Shown here piece by piece: positions 18,698 through 25,702 of a stretch of 64,000 nucleotides of DNA. Source of the stretch: Candidatus Competibacteraceae bacterium (GTDB lineage: Bacteria > Pseudomonadota > Gammaproteobacteria > Competibacterales > Competibacteraceae); NCBI GenBank assembly GCA_016712625.1, contig JADJQQ010000029.1:434001-498000 (forward strand), in the 5' to 3' direction. The position numbers and the translations under genes were made by a program. A model generated the notes under the pieces. That model did not search any database. It was not told the origin of the DNA and saw only the letters and a program-made list of their open reading frames with translations. Position 1 is the first letter of the stretch. Every line of letters starts with the position of its first letter.

Positions 18698-19702
18698 ATG
18701 ATGCTGTCGCGCCACCGTCACGCCTGGTTGGTGGAAGGTCTGGAGCAACGCGCCGCGCCGCTTGCCGCCAGCGCTCGCTTCCGGCTTTATACCCTGAATT
18801 CGACGCCGCCCGCCGATGAGTTCGTCATCGTGCACGACTTCCGGCCGGCTCAGATCGACAACAACCTCGGCCATCACGTTGTCACCGAACTGCTGCCGCT
18901 GCTGGCCACCCACCGCCACCGCGTCGACAGCGGTTACAGTGAACAGGATCTGTTCGAACGCTCGGTCGGCGACATCGTTCGGTCCATGGCCGGCAACGAA
19001 GGTTCGGCCTGGCGGCTGTTTTACGCCAACACCTTGAGCGCGACTCAGGCTAGCGCTGGTTTGAGCGAGCCGCCCGGCGCGGCCGACGAAAAGGCCACCG
19101 ATTTTATCAGCCTGTTCGGCGCGATCTACCGCTACGCCCTGGCGCTGATTCAGGCCGCGCCAGCCGAAGACGCGCCGCCGACGGTGCTTGATGTCGCCAC
19201 TTGCTTCGGTTTCTTTCCGCTGCTGCTGGCGCGAGTGCGCGCCGCCGGAGGAGCGCTAGGCGAGATCGCTGGCTGCGACCTGAACCCAGCCCTGATGGCT
19301 TTCGCCAACGATTTCGTCGCACATAATCCGACGCTGCCGGTACGCTTCGACGTGGCCGATATTCTGGCCGAGGACATCGAACGGGAAATGGCCCCACTGC
19401 CGGCCCGCTTCGACGTGGTGACCGCCCTGCACCTGCTGGAACATCTCGACGTTGGCCAAACCGAGGCGGCGCTGGCCAATCTGTGGCGGCTCGCCGCCAA
19501 ACGACTGATCGTCGCCGTGCCGCTGGAAGCCATGCCCGATCCGCGTTACGGCCACCGACAGGTGTTCGACCGCGAGCGGCTGCTGACCCTGAGCCAGCGC
19601 CTCGGCGGTCGCCAACAGTATTTCGAGTATCACGGCGGTTGGCTGGTCATCGACCGATTGTGTTCCGGCGCAAGACTAACGATGCCTCAACGCGCTACCT
19701 AA
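18698..19702 (+). CDS. SAM-dependent methyltransferase, possible mycofactocin glycan methyltransferase
   Basis: This 334-residue class I methyltransferase carries motif I VLDVATCFGFFPLLLARV (~165), the acidic loop GCDLNPALM (~195) and FDVVTALHLLEHL (~240). In actinobacteria a methyltransferase, MftM, methylates the oligoglucose chain of mycofactocin and is encoded near the methanol oxidoreductase genes. Its position here, between the CoxE-like gene and the aldehyde dehydrogenase of a mycofactocin island, makes MftM the best guess, but I recognise the fold rather than the family. Two consecutive ATG codons begin the frame. Confidence 0.6.
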   Translation: MMLSRHRHAWLVEGLEQRAAPLAASARFRLYTLNSTPPADEFVIVHDFRPAQIDNNLGHHVVTELLPLLATHRHRVDSGYSEQDLFERSVGDIVRSMAGNEGSAWRLFYANTLSATQASAGLSEPPGAADEKATDFISLFGAIYRYALALIQAAPAEDAPPTVLDVATCFGFFPLLLARVRAAGGALGEIAGCDLNPALMAFANDFVAHNPTLPVRFDVADILAEDIEREMAPLPARFDVVTALHLLEHLDVGQTEAALANLWRLAAKRLIVAVPLEAMPDPRYGHRQVFDRERLLTLSQRLGGRQQYFEYHGGWLVIDRLCSGARLTMPQRAT

Positions 19703-19761
19703 ATAAGAAGACGAGCGTCGAGCTCACCGCAGTTAACTACCAAAACCGTAGGAGAAATGAC

Positions 19762-21282
19762 ATGTTATATGCATCGCCTGGTCAAGCTGGCTCCAAGATC
19801 AGCTTCAAGAAGCGCTATCAGAATTTCATGGGTGGCCAATGGGTGGAGCCGGTGAAGGGGGACTATTTTGAAAATCTCAGTCCGGTGACGGGCAAGGTCT
19901 TCTGCGAAATCCCGCGCTCTGGAGCCGAGGACATTGAACAGGCGCTGGACGCCGCGCACGCCGCCGCCGACGCTTGGGGCCGCGCCTCGGCGGCGGAGCG
20001 GGCCAACCGGCTCAACCAGATCGCCGACCGGATGGAACAAAACCTGGAAATGCTGGCGGTGGCGGAAACCTGGGACAACGGCAAGCCAGTGCGCGAGACG
20101 CTGGCGGCGGACATCCCGTTGGCGATTGATCACTTTCGCTACTTCGCCGGCTGCATCCGCGCCCAGGAAGGCGCGCTGTCGGAAATCGACGACACCACCG
20201 TCGCTTACCATTTCCACGAACCGCTGGGGGTGGTCGGCCAAATCATCCCCTGGAATTTCCCGATCCTGATGGCGGTCTGGAAGCTGGCCCCGGCGCTGGC
20301 GGCGGGCAACTGCGTGGTGCTGAAACCGGCCGAACAAACCCCCGTTTCCATCCTGGTGCTGCTGGAACTGATTCAAGACTTGTTGCCGCCCGGCGTGGTC
20401 AATGTGGTCAACGGCTTTGGGGTGGAAGCGGGCAAGCCACTCGCCTCCAACCGCCGCATCGCCAAGATCGCCTTCACCGGCGAGACCACCACCGGCCGGC
20501 TGATCATGCAATACGCCTCGCAGAACCTGATTCCGGTCACCCTGGAGCTGGGTGGCAAATCGCCTAACGTCTTCTTCGCCGACGTCTGCGCCCAGGACGA
20601 CGATTTCTTCAACAAGGCGCTGGAAGGCTTTGCGATGTTCGCGCTCAACCAAGGCGAGGTCTGCACCTGCCCGTCACGGGCGCTGATTCAGGAATCAGCC
20701 TACGGCCCCTTCATCGAGCGGGCGATCGCGCGGGTGAAAGCCGTCAAGCAGGGCCACCCACTCGACACCGACACCATGATCGGCGCGCAAGCCTCCTCCG
20801 AGCAGATGGAAAAAATCCTGAGCTATCTCGACATCGGCCGGCAGGAAGGCGCCGAATGCCTGACCGGCGGCCAGCGGACCGAACTGGGCGGCGAGCTGAA
20901 GGACGGCTACTACATCCAGCCGACCGTATTCCTGGGCAACAACCAGATGCGGCTGTTCCAGGAAGAAATCTTCGGGCCGGTGCTGGCGGTTTCGACCTTC
21001 AAGAATGAGGCCGAGGCGCTGGCCATCGCCAACGACACTCTCTATGGCCTGGGCGCGGGGGTGTGGAGTCGTGACATGAACACCGCCTACCGGATGGGGC
21101 GCGGGATCAAGGCCGGCCGGGTCTGGACCAACTGCTATCACCTCTATCCGGCGCACGCCGCCTTCGGCGGCTACAAGCAATCCGGCATCGGGCGGGAAAA
21201 TCACAAGATGATGCTCGATCACTACCAGCAAACCAAGAACCTGCTGGTGAGCTACAGCCCCAAAGCCTTGGGATTCTTTTAA
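19762..21282 (+). CDS. NAD-dependent aldehyde dehydrogenase (ExaC/AldB-like)
   Basis: This 506-residue aldehyde dehydrogenase should oxidise the aldehyde made by the alcohol dehydrogenase to the acid. It shows the active-site segment LELGGKSPNVFFAD (general-base Glu, ~265), the catalytic Cys in FALNQGEVCTCPSR (~300), IIPWNFPILMAVWK (~165) and the C-terminal GGYKQSGIGRENHK. The NQGEVCTCPSR form is typical of the ExaC/AldB group, often found with DUF779 genes, as here. I start at ATG 19762 because an AGGAG lies seven bases upstream; the open frame extends farther but overlaps the methyltransferase gene. Confidence 0.92.
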   Translation: MLYASPGQAGSKISFKKRYQNFMGGQWVEPVKGDYFENLSPVTGKVFCEIPRSGAEDIEQALDAAHAAADAWGRASAAERANRLNQIADRMEQNLEMLAVAETWDNGKPVRETLAADIPLAIDHFRYFAGCIRAQEGALSEIDDTTVAYHFHEPLGVVGQIIPWNFPILMAVWKLAPALAAGNCVVLKPAEQTPVSILVLLELIQDLLPPGVVNVVNGFGVEAGKPLASNRRIAKIAFTGETTTGRLIMQYASQNLIPVTLELGGKSPNVFFADVCAQDDDFFNKALEGFAMFALNQGEVCTCPSRALIQESAYGPFIERAIARVKAVKQGHPLDTDTMIGAQASSEQMEKILSYLDIGRQEGAECLTGGQRTELGGELKDGYYIQPTVFLGNNQMRLFQEEIFGPVLAVSTFKNEAEALAIANDTLYGLGAGVWSRDMNTAYRMGRGIKAGRVWTNCYHLYPAHAAFGGYKQSGIGRENHKMMLDHYQQTKNLLVSYSPKALGFF

Positions 21283-21293
21283 GTCGGGCATCC

Positions 21294-21327
21294 TCGGCTC
21301 GGCTGCCGTGATCGACAGCCGAGCCGA
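21294..21327 (+). other. Perfect 12-bp hairpin between aldehyde dehydrogenase and DUF779 genes
   Basis: TCGGCTCGGCTG (21294-21305) and CAGCCGAGCCGA (21316-21327) form a perfect GC-rich stem with a 10-base loop. There is no T-run after it, so it is more likely an mRNA 3'-end protector or a weak, leaky terminator than a complete stop for the operon. Confidence 0.5.
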
Positions 21328-21356
21328 ACGCCGACGAATTGTGCAGAGGTTTCGCC

Positions 21357-21740
21357 ATGACCACCGTGTCGCGTGTTTTGGCCACGGACGCCGCCTTGGC
21401 GTTAATTGACCGCCTCAAGGCCAAGCATGGCCCGCTGATGTTTCACCAGTCCGGCGGCTGTTGCGATGGCAGTTCGCCGATGTGCTACCCGGAAGGCGAG
21501 CTGTTGGTCGGCGATAGTGACGTGCGCTTAGGTGAGATCGGCGGCTGCCCGTTTTACATGAGCGCGCCGCAATTCGCCTACTGGAAACACACCCAGCTCA
21601 CCATCGACGTGGTCGCCGGCCGCGGCGGCATGTTCTCCCTGGAAGGGCCGGAGGGTTTGCGCTTTCTGACCCGTTCCCGGCTATTTACCGATGAGGAGCA
21701 AACCATGCTGGATAGCCCGCTGGAACCATCGTTGCCATGA
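21357..21740 (+). CDS. DUF779 family protein
   Basis: This 127-residue DUF779 protein is a small family regularly encoded next to aldehyde dehydrogenases; its function is not known to me. The family signature FHQSGGCCDGSSPMC near residue 35 is rich in Cys and may bind metal. A C-terminal segment, GMFSLEGPEGLRFLTRSRLF, is also typical. ATG 21357 follows an AGAGG. The spacing of 74 bases from the aldehyde dehydrogenase includes a strong hairpin, so expression may differ from the upstream gene. Confidence 0.85.
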   Translation: MTTVSRVLATDAALALIDRLKAKHGPLMFHQSGGCCDGSSPMCYPEGELLVGDSDVRLGEIGGCPFYMSAPQFAYWKHTQLTIDVVAGRGGMFSLEGPEGLRFLTRSRLFTDEEQTMLDSPLEPSLP

Positions 21741-21773
21741 GCCTTTCCGAATAGATTTCTGAGACTTTTTCCA

Positions 21774-22331
21774 ATGAATACAGCGCTGTTAGTCGTGGAT
21801 ATTCAAAACGATTATTTTCCCGGCGGAGCCATGGAACTGGCCGGGGCCACCGAGGCCGGGGGGCAAGCGAACGTGGTGCTGGAGGCGTTCCGGCGGAAGG
21901 GTTGGCCGGTCTTCCACGTGCAGCACATCGCCGCGCACCCCGGCGCAACCTTCTTTTTGCCCGACACCCAAGGCGCGGAAATCCACCTCTCCGCCCGCCC
22001 CAACCCCCAGGAACCCGTCTTTCAGAAACACTACCCCAACAGCTTCCGCGAGACGCCTTTGCTTGACCGGCTGCGGCAACAGGACATCTCGCGCCTGGTG
22101 ATCGTCGGCATGATGACCCACGTATGCATCGACACCACCACGCGCGCCGCCGCCGATCTGGGTTTCGAATGCTGGCTGGCCAGCGATGCGTGCGCGACCC
22201 GGACCCAATCGTTCAACGGGGTTACGGTTCCCGCCGAAAGCGTCCAGGCCGCGTTCCTGGCCTCGCTGGACGGCTGGTTTGCCAAGGTCTTGCCGGTGCG
22301 CGATTTGAGCGCCGCGCTCTCGAGTCCCTGA
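21774..22331 (+). CDS. Cysteine hydrolase, isochorismatase-like family
   Basis: This 185-residue isochorismatase-like hydrolase has all three triad residues in expected places: Asp in LLVVDIQNDYF (~9), Lys in VFQKHYPNSF (~84) and Cys in GMMTHVCIDTTTRAA (~118). Members hydrolyse amides such as nicotinamide, or related C-N bonds; the substrate here is unknown. It lies 33 bases after the DUF779 gene, in the same direction. Whether it serves alcohol metabolism or cofactor salvage cannot be told from the sequence. Confidence 0.85.
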   Translation: MNTALLVVDIQNDYFPGGAMELAGATEAGGQANVVLEAFRRKGWPVFHVQHIAAHPGATFFLPDTQGAEIHLSARPNPQEPVFQKHYPNSFRETPLLDRLRQQDISRLVIVGMMTHVCIDTTTRAAADLGFECWLASDACATRTQSFNGVTVPAESVQAAFLASLDGWFAKVLPVRDLSAALSSP

Positions 22332-22367
22332 TCCCGAATAAAAGCCATCGAAGGAGGAGAAACTGCC

Positions 22368-22643
22368 ATGCCCAAATACCTGATCGAACGCGAACTGCCC
22401 GGCGCGGGCAAGCTTTCGCCCGCCGACCTCAAAGCCATCTCGCAGAAGTCGTGCGGCGTGCTGCGCGACCTGGGACCGCAAATCCAGTGGGTGCAAAGCT
22501 ACGTGACCGACGACAAGATTTATTGCGTTTACATCGCGCCCGACGCCGAGATGGTGAAACGGCACGCCGAACAGGGCGGCTTCCCGGCCAACCGGATTTC
22601 CGAAATCAAGGTCGGCATCGACCCGATCACGGCCGAAGCCTGA
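22368..22643 (+). CDS. DUF4242 small protein
   Basis: This 91-residue ferredoxin-like-fold protein of the DUF4242 type (MPKYLIERELPGAGKLS... IYCVYIAPDAEMVKRHAEQG) has a structurally known relative in Streptomyces that binds nickel. The GGAGGAG-type RBS is strong. It sits immediately upstream of mftC, so it is probably co-transcribed with the cofactor genes. Its role in this island is unknown; metal delivery or a small binding function are both guesses. Confidence 0.7.
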   Translation: MPKYLIERELPGAGKLSPADLKAISQKSCGVLRDLGPQIQWVQSYVTDDKIYCVYIAPDAEMVKRHAEQGGFPANRISEIKVGIDPITAEA

Positions 22644-22684
22644 CGCGCGAGCCTTTCTCACCGACGTAACGGAGCCGATCAATC

Positions 22685-23728
22685 ATGAGCTACGACGTGT
22701 TTCGCCAAGGATTGAACGCCCCGATTTGTTTGACCTGGGAAATCACCTACGCCTGCAATCTACGCTGCGTCCATTGCTTGTCCTCGTCGGGCCATCGCCG
22801 TCCCGACGAGTTGAACACCCTTGAGGCCAAGCGTCTGATCGACGAATGGGCGGCGATGAAGGTGTTCTACATCAATGTCGGTGGCGGCGAGCCGATGAGC
22901 CGCAAGGACTTTTTCGAACTGATGGACCATGCGCTGGCACGGGGAATCGGCGTCAAATTTAGTACCAACGGTTCGCTGATTGACGAGAAGGCGGCGGCCT
23001 GGATCGCCGAGCGGGATTATCTGGACGTGCAAATCAGCGTCGATGGCGCGACCGCCGACACCAACGATCCGGTGCGCGGCGACGGTTCCTTCCAGCGCGC
23101 TCTGAACGCCATGGCCTTGCTGGCGCGGCGCGGCTTTCCCTTCAAGATCAACGCCACCGTCACCCGGCACAATTACCCGCAGATCGACGCGCTGTACGCC
23201 CTGGCCCAGCAACACGGAGCCGAGTTGCGTCTGACGCGGCTGCGACCGACCGGTCGCGGTGGTGAGGTTTGGCACGACTTGCGCCCGACTCACGCCCAGA
23301 ATCGCGGGCTGTATGCGTGGCTGCTGAACCATCGCGACGTACTGACCGGCGATTCGTTCTTTCATCTGTCGGCCTACGGCCAGCCGATGGACGGGCTGAA
23401 TCTGTGCGGGGCCGGGCGCATCGTCTGCTGCGTCGATCCGGTCGGCGAGGTGTACGCCTGCCCGTTTCTGCTGGCTCCGGAATTCTCCGCCGGCAACGTC
23501 CGTCAGTCGGGTGGCTTCACCGATATCTGGCGGCATTCAACCCTGTTCGCGCATCTGCGCGACTGGCAGGTCGGCGGCGGCTGTCAGCAGTGCAACGCCT
23601 ACCAGCGCTGTCACGGCGGCTGCATGGCGGCCAAGCATTTCACCGGCCGCTCGCTGGACGCGCCCGACCCGGATTGCATCTACGAATCCGCCGCTTCCCC
23701 GGCGACGGTTTGCGACGCGCCGTCATGA
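22685..23728 (+). CDS. mftC: Mycofactocin radical SAM maturase MftC
   Basis: MftC is the radical SAM/SPASM enzyme that decarboxylates and cyclises the C-terminal Val-Tyr of MftA. This 347-residue protein has the SAM cluster motif Cys24-x3-Cys28-x2-Cys31 (YACNLRCVHC), the glycine-rich NVGGGEPMSR, and a C-terminal SPASM region with many cysteines (NLCGAGRIVCC, GEVYACPF, GGGCQQCNAYQRCHGGC) for two auxiliary clusters. The short spacing in CNLRCVHC and the length match MftC rather than PqqE. Presence of mftA, mftB, mftE and mftF downstream confirms the pathway. It overlaps the next gene by four bases (ATGA). Confidence 0.92.
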   Translation: MSYDVFRQGLNAPICLTWEITYACNLRCVHCLSSSGHRRPDELNTLEAKRLIDEWAAMKVFYINVGGGEPMSRKDFFELMDHALARGIGVKFSTNGSLIDEKAAAWIAERDYLDVQISVDGATADTNDPVRGDGSFQRALNAMALLARRGFPFKINATVTRHNYPQIDALYALAQQHGAELRLTRLRPTGRGGEVWHDLRPTHAQNRGLYAWLLNHRDVLTGDSFFHLSAYGQPMDGLNLCGAGRIVCCVDPVGEVYACPFLLAPEFSAGNVRQSGGFTDIWRHSTLFAHLRDWQVGGGCQQCNAYQRCHGGCMAAKHFTGRSLDAPDPDCIYESAASPATVCDAPS

Positions 23729-25701
23729 ACCCATCCTCCGACATTCGCTTCGATCCTCTGTTCGCTCCGCTGAAACTGGGCGGCAAGACCGCGCCAAACC
23801 GCTTTGTGTTCGCCGCCCATCAGACCAATTTCGCGACCCACAATCGACTGACCGAGCGTCACGCCGCTTATTACGCCGCGCGGGCGACGGGCGGCGCGGG
23901 TCTGATCGTGCTGGAAAGCAGCGTGGTTCATCCATCCGATTGGCCTTACGAATACGCTGTGTTCGGTTACGATCCCGCCGTGGTGGAAGGCTACCGGCGG
24001 GTGGCGGACGCGGCGCGCTCGCACGGCGCGCTCGTTCTGGCGCAGTTAACCCACAGCGGGATGCAAGGCACCAGCCACTATTCGCAATTACCGTTGTGGG
24101 GACCGTCGCCGGTGCCGGAAGTCAACAGCCGCGAGCTACCGCAAGCGATGGAAATCGAGGATATCGCCGCCGTGGTCGAGGGTTTCCGCCAAGCGGCGCG
24201 TTACGCCATCGACGGCGGCTTGGACGGTGTGGAACTCAACGCCGGCCAGGACAGCTTGATCCGCCAATTCCTGTCGCCGCTGACCAACCAGCGCGGCGAT
24301 GACTACGGCAACACGTTGGACAACCGGCTGCGTTTCGCCCGCCAAGTCATTCAAGCGGTGCGCGACGAGATCGGGCGCGACGCGGTGGTCGGTCTGCGGT
24401 TGTCCGGCGATGAATACGCGCCCTGGGCTGGCATCAAGCCGGAAGACGCCGCCGAAATCGCCCACCGGCTGGCGGAAGACGGGCTGCTCGATTTCATCAG
24501 CGTCACCAGCGGTAGCATCTATACTGGTCATGTTACCCGGCCCGGTCTGTATCAACCGCCCGGGTTCGCCGTCCCCTTGGCGGCCAATATCAAGGCGGCG
24601 GTAACGCTACCGGTGTTCGCTCAAGGCAGCATCGTTGATCCGGCAATGGCTCTGGACATCGTGACCGCGGGTCAGGCCGACGCGGTGGAGATGACTCGCG
24701 CGCTGATCGCCGATCCCGAACTGCCGGCTAAAGTGCGCCAGGGCCAGCTCGATGACATCCGGCCTGGTCTGCTCGCCAATCAGGACAACATTATCGGGTT
24801 GGTGCAGAATCCTCGCCTGAGCTGTTCCAACAATCCCGCCGCCGGTTATGAAAACGAACCTGAATTCGCGCCGCTGACGCCCGCTCGCAACCCCCATCGG
24901 GTGCTGGTGATCGGCGGCGGACCAGCCGGGATGGAAGCGGCGCGGGTCGCCGCCCAGCGCGGCCATCGGGTCACCCTGTATGAACGCCAGCAGCATCTGG
25001 GCGGCGCGATCCGACTGGCCGCCATGACTCCCGGTCGCGAGCGGCTGGCGCTGGCAGTCGATTGGCTGGAAAGCCAAATTCGCAAACTGGACGTTTCGGT
25101 GCGCTTCGGCAGCGAAGCGACCGAGGAACTGGTGCGGCGAGAAGCGCCCGATGTCGTGATCGTGGCGGTCGGCGGCCAACCCGGTCGCCAGTTGGGCGTG
25201 CGCTTCGACCCTTCCGCGCCGGTGGTCAACCCCCGTCAAGTACTGAGCGGTGAGGTGCCGTCTCAGCCGGGTCGGGCGGTGGTGCTCGACACCTTGGGCG
25301 ATCCGGTGGGCATGGGCGTGGCCGAATGGCTGGTCGAACGCGGCTGGCAAGTGGAAATCGTCACGAGCGATATGTTCGTCGGTCAGCGGCTGACCGCCTC
25401 GCTGGAATTGACCGCCTGGAACCAGCGCGCCGCCGCTCGTGGCGTCGCATTCCGGCCACAGTTCGACGCCCTGGAAGTCACCGAAACCAGCGTGCTCGGC
25501 GTCGATCATTTCGACCGGCGGGAGATTCGCCTCGACGGCATCGACCTGGTGGTGGACGTGTCACCGGAAATCCCCAATGAAACGCTCTATTTCGCGCTCA
25601 GGGCCAGCGGTGCGCGGGTGATCCGGGTCGGCGACTGCGTCGCCCCGCGCTATCTCGCCCACGCAATGCTGGAAGGTTACCGGGCCGGACGGGAGGCATG
25701 A
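23725..25701 (+). CDS. Mycofactocin-system FadH/OYE-family flavoprotein 1 (Fe-S cysteines missing)
   Basis: This 658-residue protein resembles 2,4-dienoyl-CoA reductase (FadH). An N-terminal FMN barrel (~1-340) carries GLIVLESS, QLTHSGMQG and DGVELNAGQDSLIRQFLSP. The C-terminal half binds FAD/NAD(P) (VIGGGPAGMEAARVAAQRG near 400). FadH relatives carry C-x2-C-x3-C-x11-C for a 4Fe-4S cluster between the domains. Here the first three positions are Gly348, Ala351 and Asn355, and only Cys367 remains, so the cluster probably does not form. Named families of such proteins are known beside mycofactocin genes, with unknown function. ATG 23725 overlaps the mftC stop; the open frame extends farther upstream only inside mftC. 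Confidence 0.85.
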   Translation: MNPSSDIRFDPLFAPLKLGGKTAPNRFVFAAHQTNFATHNRLTERHAAYYAARATGGAGLIVLESSVVHPSDWPYEYAVFGYDPAVVEGYRRVADAARSHGALVLAQLTHSGMQGTSHYSQLPLWGPSPVPEVNSRELPQAMEIEDIAAVVEGFRQAARYAIDGGLDGVELNAGQDSLIRQFLSPLTNQRGDDYGNTLDNRLRFARQVIQAVRDEIGRDAVVGLRLSGDEYAPWAGIKPEDAAEIAHRLAEDGLLDFISVTSGSIYTGHVTRPGLYQPPGFAVPLAANIKAAVTLPVFAQGSIVDPAMALDIVTAGQADAVEMTRALIADPELPAKVRQGQLDDIRPGLLANQDNIIGLVQNPRLSCSNNPAAGYENEPEFAPLTPARNPHRVLVIGGGPAGMEAARVAAQRGHRVTLYERQQHLGGAIRLAAMTPGRERLALAVDWLESQIRKLDVSVRFGSEATEELVRREAPDVVIVAVGGQPGRQLGVRFDPSAPVVNPRQVLSGEVPSQPGRAVVLDTLGDPVGMGVAEWLVERGWQVEIVTSDMFVGQRLTASLELTAWNQRAAARGVAFRPQFDALEVTETSVLGVDHFDRREIRLDGIDLVVDVSPEIPNETLYFALRASGARVIRVGDCVAPRYLAHAMLEGYRAGREA

Positions 25702-25702
25702 C

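Noticed and set aside
22685..23728. PqqE or other radical SAM peptide maturase instead of MftC
   Set aside because: No PqqA-like precursor or pqq genes are present, while the precursor with the IDGMCGVY end and mftB/E/F are in the same island.
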